Assembly: GCF_900343025.1 (NCBI RefSeq)
Contig: NZ_OUND01000003.1
Span: 124,001-188,000, forward strand
DNA from: Arsenophonus endosymbiont of Aleurodicus floccissimus
GTDB taxonomy: Bacteria > Pseudomonadota > Gammaproteobacteria > Enterobacterales > Enterobacteriaceae
Direction: 5' to 3'
Length of the DNA stretch: 64,000 bases
Of the stretch, positions 42,059-52,852 are shown piece after piece (position 1 is the stretch's first letter; each line of letters begins with the position of its first letter). Position numbers and translations under genes: made by a program. The notes under the pieces were generated by a model. It worked only from the letters and a program-made list of their open reading frames with translations. It was not told where the DNA came from and made no database searches.

Positions 42059-42322
42059 GGATAAAAATATTTGTTTATCAGTTAAATTATAATGTTGATT
42101 CTGTTTGTCTTTTATAATATAAGTGATTTGTATAATATGATGTTTAACTTGTTAGCTTTAAATTTTTTGCTAAAATGATACACTACTCCTCATAAGAAAA
42201 AATATAAATAAGTATATAAATAAAAAATAAAATTTAGTCTTTAAAGTATTTTCTTTATTTATAAAATCTCAAATTAAATAATCATAAAAGTATATTTAAT
42301 TACTTTAAAATAGATAAACTCC

Positions 42323-43495
42323 ATGAATATAAATAATAACTATATGATTCGTTTTTTACTGGAAAACTCAGTGGTATGGTCTTTTTACTAATACCCGGTC
42401 ACTATCAAATTATTGTTGGCAGTGAACAATGTATTCAACAATGGTTTGAGCAACATAATAAAAACGATGACGATTTTATACAGCTCTATGTACCCATCAA
42501 TCAGCAAAATAAGCTGATTATTATTGACACTATCTTGCTTGAAGTGCATAACCAACGAGATAGTTTTAGCTATACTTTAAATGAACAAAATGAATCTATT
42601 AAGTCATTTGAAGCTAAATTTAATTACCCGACTTTCTGGCAAAAAATACCACTATTTGCGATAAAGCGAGTCGATGAAGAATGGTGTGATGAGTGTGAGA
42701 ATTTGTCTTATTTAATTGAGAAATCCGATAAGTCAAATAAAAATCACTTGATAAAAATAGGAGACATTTTTTTATTGCTTGTTTTGTTTTTATTCTGTTA
42801 TTCTGTTATTATGTGTTCTTTTATGAAGTCAATCTTAATAAGAAATATTTATTTCCTAATAAAGCTATTAATAACTTACTGTCATTTGATTGTGAACAAT
42901 TTTGAGTAAAAAAGATAATATAAAAAATTATTGATGAAATTAATAGATTGATTCCTAATGCTGAATATTTTTATTTCCATATAATAAATTATAACAGTGT
43001 TTCTTTTGTTTATAAAAATAAACAGACAAAAAATAATTAAAGAGTTATTTAGCAAATATCAATTATGCCAATTTAATATGAATACTATTTTATTATCTGA
43101 TTTATCTGATTTATCTGATTTATCTGATTTATCTGATTTATCTGATTTATCTGATTTATCTGATTTATCTGATTTATCTGATTTATCTGATTTATCTGAT
43201 TTATCTGATTTATCTGATTTATCTGATTTATCTGAATAATAAAATTTTAAATAAAGTACAAAATTATAAATTATGGTTATCAGAAAAAGGATTAATAATT
43301 CAGTTGAGTGAAATGTTGACGGAAGATGAGATTTATCAATTGAAATTAAAACCTTATCAAGCTCAACTGGGAAAAGGTTTTTTTCAATTTCTATTACCTG
43401 AAGAGCGGGAAATAGAATCAGAAAAAACGCAACTTAAAACTACCAAGGAATATATTTTTGTTCAACCGGAGCATCGATATTTTCCTGCTGGTTAA
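42323..43495 (+). pseudogene. prgH: prgH (sctD) inner-membrane ring protein, broken and repeat-invaded
   Basis: ATG 42323 opens MNINNNYMIRFLLENS. After a frameshift near 42372 the cytoplasmic domain continues (FLLIPGHYQIIVGSEQCIQQ). One transmembrane segment (GDIFLLLVLFLFCYSVIMCS) lies near 42760-42830. The periplasmic part is damaged by several stops and holds a 144-base run of a 9-base repeat. The C terminus, TKEYIFVQPEHRYFPAG, matches the PrgH end (EGYIKMSPGHWYFPSPL). The non-repeat periplasmic part is shorter than in PrgH (about 165 against 230 codons). It begins the prgHIJK-org operon. Confidence 0.8.
43093..43236 (+). repeat. Sixteen tandem copies of TTATCTGAT inside prgH
   Basis: The 9-base unit TTATCTGAT is repeated 15 times exactly, plus a 16th copy ending in GAA. 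In one frame it reads (Leu-Ser-Asp)16. The array has no spacers, so it is not a CRISPR. Perfect identity of the copies means recent expansion, most simply by strand slippage. Confidence 0.97.
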
Positions 43496-43525
43496 TTATT
43501 AACATTATTGGAAAGGAGAACCTTT

Positions 43526-43765
43526 ATGGTAGTCAATGATAGTACTATCGGGGAGATACTTAAAGAGACTCAAGTAACATCTGATGAATATCAAAAAAGT
43601 GTTAAAGATACTATTGAAAAATTGAAGAAAGATCCATCTAATTCGGCAGATTTGGCTGAATTTCAAGCAGCGATGGCGGCACATAGTGTTTTACTGAATT
43701 TCATGTCAACAACCATTAAAGCACACAAAGAGAATGCACAGACTATATTAGGTAATATGTGTTAA
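43526..43765 (+). CDS. prgI: PrgI (SctF) needle subunit, intact
   Basis: 79 residues from the ATG at 43526, which follows a strong GGAAAGGAGAACC site; an in-frame start at 43508 is upstream of that site and unlikely. The helix-loop-helix plan of needle proteins is visible: EYQKSVKDTIEKLKKDPSNS, the P-S-(D/N) turn, then LAEFQAAMAAHSVLLNFMST and the C-terminal VK-type end (IKAHKENAQTILGN). PrgI is 80 residues. The protein polymerises into the needle. It is open although the ring, rod and export genes beside it are dead. The C-terminal residue is Cys where relatives usually have Arg. Confidence 0.88.
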   Translation: MVVNDSTIGEILKETQVTSDEYQKSVKDTIEKLKKDPSNSADLAEFQAAMAAHSVLLNFMSTTIKAHKENAQTILGNMC

Positions 43766-43771
43766 GGATAA

Positions 43772-44044
43772 ATGATGAATATTAGTAGCATAAAATAATA
43801 TTACTGTTCTGACTGAATCAGCAGAGGCTGGAGAGATGACGTTACAGTAAGCCATTAGTCAGCTATATCGACAGCATAATCAAGTTGAACAGCAAGTTAC
43901 TGTGATACATTACAAACAGGCGATCTCTCTTCACTGCTTGCTATCCAGCAAATTACAAGTGATTTTCAGGTTGAAATGTCATTGTTAAGTACATTAGCAC
44001 GTAAAGCACTAACAACTGTTGAAACAGTTATAAAGGCGCAATAA
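43772..44044 (+). pseudogene. prgJ: prgJ (sctI) inner rod protein, broken
   Basis: Starts MMNISSIK seven bases after prgI with an AAGGAT site. A stop follows at once, with others in the first half. The C-terminal helix, LAIQQITSDFQVEMSLLSTL followed by ARKALTTVETVIKAQ, matches PrgJ (SQEMISDYNLYVSMVSTLTRK-GVGAVETLL). The rod joins the needle to the export gate. Length (about 90 codons) is near the usual 101. Confidence 0.8.
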
Positions 44045-44046
44045 CA

Positions 44047-44765
44047 GTGACAATACTCTTTCACCACCTATACTTTTTTATCACCATATCTGTTTTTACT
44101 TTTCTTTTATCAAGTTGTTATGATGAAGCGTTACTTAATTCGCTGAATCAACGACAGGCAAATGAAGTACTGGCAGTTTTACAAAAGCATCAAATTACGG
44201 CCAGTAAAAGTGCACAAGGAAAAGGGCTCTATAAAATTAATGTGGCGAAAGAGGACTTGTCGGCTGCGGTACAGTTATTACAAGAATATCAATTACCTTC
44301 ACCAGAATGGCTTGAGATCTCTCAATTATTTCCTGCTGATGCCTTAGTTAACTCGCCGAAAATTGAAAAAGCCAGATTAATTTCAGGTATTAAGCAGCGG
44401 CTTGAACAATCTTTAATGGCACTGGACAGCATCGCTGATGCGCGGGCGTATTGTAGACACCGATGAAAGGCCTCTGTCATCGTATTTTATCATGATGAAA
44501 AGCAAGATATTGATGAATTTAAAATGGGTATAAAAGCATTTATTAAAAACGCGATTAGTGAATTGGAACCTCAATATATTACGGTATTTTTAATTCATAA
44601 AATATCACCACCAATTTCTTCTCAGCCGAAAAAAATACATCAGGTGAGGGATATTATTTTTATATATTATAGCTTTTTATCTTAATTATCGGTGCTGGGC
44701 TAATATATTGGGTAATTAAACGTAAAAAACTCGCGCAATCAATAATAAAATCTCAACAGCAATGA
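44047..44765 (+). pseudogene. prgK: prgK (sctJ) lipoprotein ring subunit, broken
   Basis: Lipoprotein signal with lipobox LLSSC (Cys 24), then the ring-building domain: LLNSLNQRQANEVLAVLQKH, NVAKEDLSAAVQLLQEYQLP, ADALVNSPKIEKARLISGIK and QRLEQSLMALDSIADARA. After a frameshift and a TGA near 44463 the second domain continues (SVIVFYHDEKQDIDEFKMGI). The C-terminal membrane helix (LFILIIGAGLIYWVIKRKKL) is in a further frame, to TGA 44763-44765. This matches PrgK over its length. Confidence 0.9.
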
Positions 44766-45342
44766 AACAGCAAACTTTTAATTTGATAAAAACAATAATG
44801 TATCAACCAGCCAGTTATATTCATCACTCATTTGGTTACCCACCATATGATAAGCTAACAATGGCTGAAAAACGGATATATGACTAACAGGTAATGATGC
44901 ACTTTCAATTGCCAACCACGGTCGATTTTGAATTTGATGATAACTTACACGTACAATTATATATTAATTATTGGTCTAGGCTACCAATAGCAGCTTTATA
45001 CTTAGGTGGTTTATATCAATCACCACAGCTAATGATCGCTAATCAACTCCAACAGTTACCAGAGCGCCATTCAGACAATTTTTATCCTGGGCTAAGTTGC
45101 TGTTACCGCCACAAAAACAACAAATTATTCCGATAACTGCCACATCCTATTCACAAGATGAACTAACAAAGTTCGGCATGTGGGCAATGAAACCATTAAT
45201 TGAAAAATACTCTTTGGTATTAGCTGATCGTTTTAGTCTACTGTTTAATAAAAATTATCCACAGTGGCAACTTGCTACCATATTACCGATTAATTACTCA
45301 TTATTAAAAGCAACGCTTAATTATGTTACCTACACGACCTGA
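44762..45342 (+). pseudogene. orgA: orgA (sctK) sorting platform protein, broken
   Basis: The ATG overlaps the prgK stop (AATGA). It reads MKQQTFNLIKTIMYQPASYI, then a TAA after KRIYD, then VMMHFQLPTTVDFEFDDNLH. A frameshift near 45095 leads to SYSQDELTKFGMWAMKPLIE and KYSLVLADRFSLLFNKNYPQ. Length of about 193 codons and position between prgK and orgB fit OrgA/MxiK. Sequence similarity in this family is low, so position carries much of the weight. Confidence 0.72.
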
Positions 45343-46026
45343 AAAATTATTGACTCAAGCGATAGATAATGTCTTGATTCGCGCTAAGTCCAAACAGAGC
45401 CATGATTATCATCAATAACTGATAAGCCTGGCCAAAAAACAGGCGAAGAAAATAATTATTGCTGCGCAAGCAGAAAAAGAACAAATATTTAGCAAGGCTA
45501 AAATTCACGGTTATTGCCAAGGGGGATCAGCCAGACATCTACTGCGCTTGCCTGATTTATTCATGTATACCAAACCATCAACCACAACCTTTATAACGAT
45601 ATAATTAAACAAATAGAGCAAACATTAATTCAATTTCTATTAACAGAACCGGTGATTGAGCAGCTACTGGGTAATTTAGTGGCCAAAATTGACCTCCAGC
45701 AGCAAAGCAAAATTTACCTACCGGAAAAGTTGGCAACTACATTATCTGAGCATTGGTCAGACAAATTTAGTAATATCAAACTCACTAGCCACCAACAAAA
45801 TTGCATAATGCTAGAAGTGGGTAATGAAATTCTTTACTTCTCGCCCGAAAAAAGTGTTACCGAGATGATGAAAAGTATCATTGCAGATAAACAGATCGCC
45901 GCCAGCAACCAGCAACAAATAGCCTGCATCACTGAACTGAAAGAAAACTTCGTTAAAACGCTACAACAACAGTTTGAGCGCTATCTGACAGCCAGCGACC
46001 AAAGCTTGCTTGAAGCAGATAGATGA
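45323..46026 (+). pseudogene. orgB: orgB (sctL) ATPase stator, broken
   Basis: ATG 45323 (MLPTRPEKLLTQAIDNVLIR) overlaps the orgA end. A TAA follows YHQ, then KKQAKKIIIAAQAEKEQIFS, the helical stalk. After a frameshift near 45595 the C-terminal domain is open for over 120 codons: IKQIEQTLIQFLLTEPVIEQ and GNEILYFSPEKSVTEMMKSI. SctL/FliH-type proteins tether and restrain the ATPase. About 234 codons, near OrgB's 226. It is the last gene of the prg-org operon and ends about 60 bases before the leuX promoter. Confidence 0.8.
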
Positions 46027-46067
46027 TTGTTTTTTAAGCACTTAACGTCATTGACGAACAATAACAG

Positions 46068-46095
46068 TTGCGCCTGACGAGATGGCGAGTATAAT
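46068..46095 (+). promoter_or_regulatory. leuX promoter
   Basis: TTGCGC, 16 bases, TATAAT, followed by a GC-rich discriminator (AGCGCCG), about 30 bases before the mature tRNA. This is the arrangement of a strong stable-RNA promoter under stringent control. Confidence 0.75.
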
Positions 46096-46124
46096 AGCGC
46101 CGTTTTCCGCGATTCTCCCTCAAT

Positions 46125-46209
46125 GCCGAAGTGGCGAAATCGGTAAACGCAGTTGATTCAAAATCAACCGCCTTCGGGTGTGCCGGTTCGAGTCCGGCCT
46201 TCGGCACCA
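46125..46209 (+). tRNA. leuX: tRNA-Leu(CAA)
   Basis: 85 bases including an encoded CCA end. The acceptor stem pairs GCCGAAG with CTTCGGC, and the anticodon stem-loop is GTTGA-TTCAAAA-TCAAC with anticodon CAA. A long variable arm (CCTTCGGG) and T-loop GGTTCGAGTCC are present. The sequence is nearly that of E. coli leuX, read for UUG codons. leuX is a well-known integration site for genomic islands in enterobacteria. Here the type III locus lies directly upstream and the restriction locus downstream. Confidence 0.98.
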
Positions 46210-46211
46210 TA

Positions 46212-46244
46212 AAACATTTCTGGACATCAGGTGATGTTTTTTTT
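46212..46244 (+). terminator. leuX terminator
   Basis: AAACAT..CTG pairs with CAG..ATGTTT, a stem with an internal bulge, and runs into eight T right after the tRNA CCA end. Position and T-run support termination. Confidence 0.6.
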
Positions 46245-46616
46245 ATGTTTGGAATCCCAGTCTTACCAAACGTTCAATCGATTATAACCCCAAAAATATG
46301 GTCGATTCATCTCAACAGCTAAACAAAGAGATAGAGCAGGACTTAAACGCTTAGCTAAATTTTTATAGCGAATTGATAGCGATATCAGCATGCGTGCTAA
46401 CCTCACGGGTTGTCATACTCACTTTATGATTATTTATTTGTTCCATTCTCACGGGGAAGTATTCGATTTTGATAATGTAAGTTGGAGTATTTCTGTTGAA
46501 TATGGGGCGATTGAAGAGCTAAGATTATTTCGTCAACTAACGGCTTAAATTACGTTATTATGGTGGATTGAAATTAGAGCAATTAACCTTTTTTAATTAA
46601 CGAGATTATAAAGTGA
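46245..46616. other. Unassigned remnant between leuX and hsdS
   Basis: On the plus strand a decayed reading frame can be followed: AKQRDRAGLKRLAKFL, a TAG, then RIDSDISMRANLTGCHTHFM and DFDNVSWSISVEYGAIEELR, ending LFRQLTA and TAA near 46549. I do not recognise the family. There is no integrase signature. It may be the tail of an island gene or an old accessory gene. Confidence 0.35.
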
Positions 46617-47934
46617 TTATTTAATTGTAACTTGCCCATTCATTAGCATTCAGAGAAGCCAGTCTCTCAATATTTCTAATTTACTATTTTCGTTCAAAAG
46701 TTTATGTTTTTTTGCTGTAATGGTTCTACAAAATTATAAAACATTTGAGCGAGATTTTTAGGGGGAATGCACGTGTAGTATTTATTTATAAAGGAATCAA
46801 ATAGCAGATTTTTTATACCACTGGTTTTTCCTTCCTATCCAAAGAAAACTCCATTTTTATAAATATTATCCCATAAGAGTTGATAATTATAGAAATATTC
46901 TTTATTTTTTAATGAAATAGCTTTGCAGAAGTTAGAGCAAATAATAGGGTTTTCAAAACATTCGAGTACTTCCTTAGTAATAAATGCTATACGTCCTGTT
47001 GATTGATTAGGGCTACCACCTGAAATTTCAATAATAAAATCAAATGTAGATAGAATTTTATGTTTATTTTTATTCAAAATATATCTATTAAGAGGTGAAT
47101 TTTTACCATTTTCTCTTAATCCACTGATATCGGCTCCCCTAATACAACTAACTTGTAATGTATAATTACCTTCTTTGAATTCTTTGCCCCAATCGCCAGT
47201 TTTATCTGACTTTATCCAGCTCGAAAGATGATCAACATCCCAACCTAATGGAATATTTTTCTTCAAAATCGAGTTATAAACCATCTTTCCACCAGAAGTT
47301 TTATATGGTTTTCCATTAGCATCCGGGAAGTCAAACTGCATAAACCAGTAGTTGTACAGTGTTTTTGCCATTGCTTCTAGTTCGGAGTTGATGCGGTTAT
47401 TGAGATCGATTTTGTCGTCAATTGTACGTAATATTGCTGAGATTTTTTTTGCGTAGCCTTTTCAGGGCCAGTAAAAGGGATTCGAGACAAAATTTCCGTA
47501 TTAAGATTGTGCATTGTAGCGCCAACCGCTTGATTAATAATCCATGACTGGATTTTAGGTGTACTAAGATAGTAAGTTAGATAATCAGGATCAAGTTTAT
47601 CGCCCGGACGTAATAATAAACACTCCGTACCGCAGAAATACCCAGCTTCACGCGACCTAATTAATGCTTTAAACCTAACATCACCTCGTCGGTTATAAAC
47701 TATGTCCCCCTTTTTCACGAGATATTTTGACAGCCTCAGTGCATCCCTTTCAGAGATAAAAGCGATCTTAGAGAGTTCTACTCGATTATCTTTCATATTA
47801 ACAGGCATAATACATGGAATGCCTTCGGAAACATAATCCGCAGCATGAAACTGGCTTCCGAAGGGTCCAGTGTGAATTATCCTCCCCCTCCCCTAAACCA
47901 AATCGCCAAGAGTTGCATTTATCTGATCACTCAT
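46617..47934 (-). pseudogene. hsdS: hsdS specificity subunit of a type I restriction-modification system, broken
   Basis: ATG 47934 overlaps the hsdM end (ATGAGTGA). The frame begins MSDQINATLGDLV, then a TAG, then the first target-recognition domain (HTGPFGSQFHAADYVSEGIP, KYLVKKGDIVYNRRGDVRFK, VGATMHNLNTEILSRIPFTG). A frameshift near 47440 leads to the central conserved helix and QFDFPDANGKPYKTSGGKMV, the second domain (NIPLGWDVDHLSSWIKSDKT, SCIRGADISGLRENGKNSP), and a broken tail (FYNFVEPLQQKN, LNENSKLEILRDWLL). HsdS sets the DNA target of both the methylase and the nuclease. It is dead. Confidence 0.88.
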
Positions 47935-49570
47935 ACTTCAACCCCGCCAACTGTTTCTTAATCTCCACTTCCAGCTCATGGGACTGGCTGAACAAGCTCT
48001 CCAGATTGCCAATAAACCCTTTCATTTTTTCTGCAAACTAACTCCGGTGTAATATCGACATATTCAATTTTGAAATCAAAATATTGCCCCGCGCTGAATG
48101 AGTAATTCTTGGCAGCGATATCATCATAAGAGACCACGACGGAGAAATCGTCTTCGTTCCACTTGTTATTAAATACTTGACAGATGCGCTTTTCTTTTTC
48201 ATCCGTCAGCACCGTTTTTTGGTTTTTGCCGTCTTTAACCTTCTGGCCTAAATTCAATGCGTCGATCAGCACTACTTTCTGTTTATTGTTGGCATCAATA
48301 AACAGAATGGAAACGTTGGTGTCGGTGGTGGCAAAAATATTCGATGGAATAGAAACGACGCCCGCCAGCATTTTGTTTTTAACCAGATGTTCCCGAATGC
48401 CTTTGTCAATGCCAGACTGGGCAGTAATAAAGCCTGTTGGTACCACGATGGCCGCTTTACCGCCTGGTTTTAGCGACCAGATGATATGTTGCAGGAATAG
48501 TTGATAGATGGCCATCTTATCTTTGGCTGCTTTAGGCACTTTTGGGATACCAGCAAAGAAACGCTACTGATTTTCTTTCGTATCCAGGTCGTTGCGAAAA
48601 TCGCTGAAATCCATCTTAAACGGTAGGTTGGAAACAATATAGTCAAAGCGTTTCAGTTGCCGACCCTCTTTATGGTAGGGGGTGCAGTATGGTATTGCCT
48701 TGAATGACGCTTGGAATGGAGTGAACCAAGTTGTTGAGGATCAGGTTTAGGAGCGGCAGGCTAGAGGATTTTTGCGAGATATCTTGGGTATAGATACTGC
48801 AACGATCTTCGCCGATGGCATGTGCTACGTTCATTAATAGGGTACCGGAACCGGCTGATAGGTCGTAGCAGCTGACGTTACGCACTTTACCCTCTTGATC
48901 TTTCGGGACTAGAATTTCAGCCATAATACGCGCTACAGCATGGGGCGTGTAGTACTCGGTATATTTATCACCAGAATTGCTGTTATAGTCTTTGATCAGA
49001 TATTCAAAGATAGTAGCGTAAAAATCAAATCTCTGACTAAATATACGTTCGAAACTGAATTCTATTAACTTGTTGATGATTGCCAGGCAGAAGTCATCAC
49101 GTTTTGATTCGTCAGCGATAAACTGGCTGAGACGATCAAATAGCACCACTTTCGCGCCGCCGTCAGTTTTGACTGCGAAGATTTCGTTGTTGGTGATGGC
49201 AATATCCATCAGGGTATCGGTCAAAGTTTTTGGCAAAATCTGCGGCATTTTGTTAGCTAAACAGCGAGCGAATAAAATGGTGAGGCTTCAAGTGAGCTGT
49301 ATCCGGACTCATCTTTTGTTGTAATTTGTCTAGTTGCTCCTCGCTTATTTGGCTAAGTGCCGCTTCTCAGCTTTCTGCGCTGGCAACAGATTTATCGACC
49401 TTTTTGGCTTCAAAGGCGAATTTATCGTTCAGAAATTTGTACAGAAATGTCTGAGTAATAATTTTGAATTCATTACCATCATTTCCAAGGCCGTAGTTAG
49501 CGCAAATACTTTTTAGGCTGTCTATCAGATCTTTGGTTTTGTTTCTAAATTCCAATTCTACCACATACAT
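47927..49570 (-). pseudogene. hsdM: hsdM type I DNA methyltransferase, broken
   Basis: ATG 49570 (ELEFRNKTKDLIDSLKSICA) overlaps the hsdR end. The N-terminal helical domain has a TGA after SAES and a TAA after RSLFS. The SAM-binding motif I is YDLSAGSGTLLMNVAHAIG, preceded by YTEYYTPHAVARIMAEILVP. Around 48690-48610 the frame shifts and motif IV appears as NLPF in DYIVSNLPFKMDF (NPPF is usual). A TAG before RFFAGIPK precedes the open part 48539-47976. A final frameshift precedes IKKQLAGLKYE. Without HsdM neither modification nor restriction works, which fits simultaneous loss of all three genes. Confidence 0.9.
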
Positions 49571-52500
49571 GCGCCGGTATTAAATTCATTCAGGTACTCT
49601 GTGACAATCAGGCAATTGATTTCGTTTGCTGTCTTGGCCGACAGCTTTATATGATGCTCATCTTCAAAGTGGGCGATCACGCATGACACTATTTGTCGCT
49701 CAAAGTAACCTTCGTTGTTTAAAATATTACTGTTATTCAGTACTTTATTATCCGCATTCAGTTTAACACTAGCAATGCCACGTAGATTTTACGCTCGGAC
49801 TCGCTGAAACGCGCATGTTCCCACAACCGTTTATGAGTGCGTGCATATTTGACGTCGCCTAGGTACTTGTCGCGCAGCAGATTATTCTGTTGGTTCAGTT
49901 CTTTGACGCGGTCATGAATTTTATTAAGTATACCAATATTCGCAATCATTTCGTTTTGAGTGACTTCGCTGAGTTTCTTTTTCTTGAATAAACGCTCTAG
50001 TTCTTCTTTTAAAGTGATGAACTGTGGATCTTGTTGATCAAAATTGTTAGCTAATGCTTCACGAATCCGGCGCAGAGTATCTTTTAGTTGGTCGGCCAGC
50101 ACCAGTTCTTCTTCGCCAATTTTATGAAATTCAAAAATAACTTTTTCTAGTGCTCAATTCGGAAGCCCCGAAATATCAATACCCTGTTCTAAATCCGCTT
50201 TCAGATTGAGCAAATCTAGGCGATGGCTGGCTTCGCGATACAGGATATTTAATTTGTTGAAATCTAGTTCCTGCAGGAACTTAACTTCGCCTTGGAGTCG
50301 GATTAAGTTGTATAGGCTCCTGGCATCAGCTAGCACATTTTTTAACGTCAGCATCGTTTGCCGATCTTCGATCTGACTTATTTGATTGGCAAAAATTTCA
50401 GCGTTCAGGATATCAAATTGGAATAGAACGTCTTTAATCTGTTCAATTTCCTGTTTGATCTCTTTTTGAGACTTGAACAGTCGGGATTAATGCTCGATCT
50501 CATCGCCCAACTCGGACTGAAGCTCTTCAAAGTAGGCTTTATTGGTTGCGTCAAATTCCTGACGGATGTCTGCGAAATCTACTACATAACCGTAGCGGAA
50601 ATCTTTATACGTAAGGTTAACTCGGGTCAACGCCTGCAATAGGTTATGTCTACGGATCACGCGTTCTAGATAGAGTTTTTTCAGACTTTTGGCATCGAAC
50701 CCAGTTAATAGCATGTTATAAACAAACAGTAGATCGATACTACCGACCTTAAAATTTTCCATCTACTCTTTACGTTCCTGCTTTGTTGCCACATCATGTA
50801 GGATCAGAGCGGTACTTTTGGTGTCTTGCTTTTTCCTACTTTTTTGTTTGTGGAAAGGTAGAGCGCTTCGGGTTCAGCTGCGTGAGCAATAGGGAATTCC
50901 TCGTTTGTTTTTATTGGTGTTTCAGCATATTGCGCATTAAAGAGAGCAAACATCTTTTTTGCCTGTTCTGAACTGTTGCAAATTACCATGCTTCCAATAG
51001 TGTCATCATTGAGTGCACCACGACTTTTGGCAAAGTCAGTGATGATATAGTCCAACATGGGTTCGACGAAGCTGGAGTGAGCATAAATAAGTTTACGATC
51101 CACGTCACCCATCTGGATTTCAACGTCTTTTAATGTTTGTTGCAGGGCTATCCGGTAATTGGAGGCGAGATCTCTTCACGGATCAGACGTAGTGTATAAC
51201 CATCCGCGATAGAGGCATTGTAGTAATATTTGTGGATGTAACTACCGAAGAGATCGCGCGAGTTGTAGTCAGTTCCTAGCAATGGAGTGCCTGTTAGGCC
51301 GATTTTGATGGCATCGGTATCTGACGGACTTAAGTTAGCCAGAAAATTACCTTCGGGGTTATAACTGCGATGAACCTCATCTAGAAAGTAGACTCGTTGA
51401 ATATTGATATCATAATCTTTGGTCAAAACAACGTCCGATTCATTGTGAAATTTTTGGATATTAACAACGGTTATTTCTGGTTTACCTTGGTGATTGTGGA
51501 TTACTTGAGTGGCTTTAATATCGCGGGAGAAGGCGCTACGTGAGTTGATCAGGTGAATTGTTAAACCGTGAGCAGTAAATTCCCGATGTGCCTGCTGTAG
51601 TAAATCCAGTCGATCGACAATGAAATAAAATTTGGGGATCACCTGTTTTTTTTGAAAATAGTCGTTTAGGAAACGCACGCTATAGTATGCAAGTGCTGTT
51701 TTTCCGCTGCCTTGAGTGTGCCAGATAATCCCTTTTTTAACTTTCTCATTCAGTTTGCATTCTATGGCTTTAGTCGCAATTGTGGGTAACGCATGATATG
51801 CTTCTGTATTCCATCCGGCTCTACGACATAAGCCAGTGCATAACGTAAGATAAATGCCAATGTTCAGCAATGAGGTACAGATACGATTTGTTGGCCGGTT
51901 ATGATCTTTGTTTGAAATTCCGGGCTAGTACGGATCACCTCAAGGTTATTATCTTTCAATACCGCTAATTCATAACTGTCCGTTAGTGATTTTAACAATG
52001 TTGTGAGGTTAAAGAGTTCCTCTTCCCGAAAGTAATTGAACTTTAGTTTGTGGTATGCGCTACTAGCATAAAATACGCCTTGAATTAGCTCAGAATCGCT
52101 ATCATCATACTTCATGTTATTGGAAAAAATCATAAACTGAGTAATGTTAGCAAAACGCTTAAATTTCGGATTTTGAAAACGTTCATTAATACGATTACGC
52201 TCTGCAAGAATACCTTCTCGATTATTAGGCTTTTTAACTTCAATAAACACCAACGGCATGCCATTAATCAGCAGGGTGATATCAGGACGAAACTCTTCAT
52301 CTCCATTTTCATAAGTTAGTTCTGTGACAACATGGAAGCTATTGTTATTAAAGTTTTCGAAGTCAATGAATTTTAAATTAGAACGATCAGTAAGTTTTTC
52401 GAAAAATGCACGTCCTAAATCTTCATTATCAAGCAGAAGGGTAACGTCTTTAAGAAGACGCGTGATATCATCAGGGTTTGTATTGGCGTTAATTTTTGCA

Positions 52501-52661
52501 ATGGAAGTTTTAAAGATTTCAGGAAAAATGTTAGTTTCTTTATCCCAGTTCTGTCCTTGGAGCGAAAGATAGGTATAACCTAGTCTTATTAAGTGAAGAA
52601 TTGTAGGGATTTTTACTCGGGTATCTTCGGTAAATTTGGTGATGTTTTTATTGGTTATCAT
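49558..52661 (-). pseudogene. hsdR: hsdR type I restriction endonuclease/translocase, broken
   Basis: ATG 52661 starts the nuclease domain, with the PD-(D/E)xK motif split as FRPDITLLINGMPLVFIEVK. A frameshift near 51880 is followed by the motor domain: Walker A in WHTQGSGKTALAYYSVRFLN, DEVHRSYNPEGNFLANLSPS and IGLTGTPLLGTDYNSRDLFG. After more breaks near 51150 and 50780 come LLTGFDAKSLKKLYLERVIR and QALTRVNLTYKDFRYGYVVD (helicase motifs V-VI). The C-terminal helical part (50354-50154, 50102-49758) follows. It ends on a TAG at 49558-49560 overlapping hsdM. The gene order R-M-S is that of one operon. Confidence 0.92.
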
Positions 52662-52852
52662 TGCTCTGATACCCTCTCCAGTAACTCGTTTAATTGGTAA
52701 CTAAACTTATTAAGCGCATCAACATCAAGTTTCTTAACCGTCTTTTTATAAATTGGAGTAGTAGTATTACAGCTAAGCTCTATTTCGCGGATAACATCTG
52801 AAATATATATTTTATGCTCAACCTTTAAGCGAGCTAATTGGCAGCGGCTCAT
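52658..52852 (-). CDS. Small protein upstream of hsdR, unknown
   Basis: 64 codons (MSRCQLARLKVEHKIYISDV) with many charged helix-forming residues and a C-terminal LNKFSYQLNELLERVSEQ. Its TGA overlaps the hsdR ATG (CAATGATAA), so it would be translationally coupled to hsdR. I do not recognise a family. It could be a small regulator of the operon or the first part of an hsdR with an altered start. There is no lesion inside it. No clear ribosome site precedes it. Confidence 0.45.
   Translation of the reverse strand: MSRCQLARLKVEHKIYISDVIREIELSCNTTTPIYKKTVKKLDVDALNKFSYQLNELLERVSEQ

Noticed and set aside
43093-43236. CRISPR-like repeat array
   Set aside because: The 9-base units are directly adjacent with no spacers and code for Leu-Ser-Asp; there are no cas genes.
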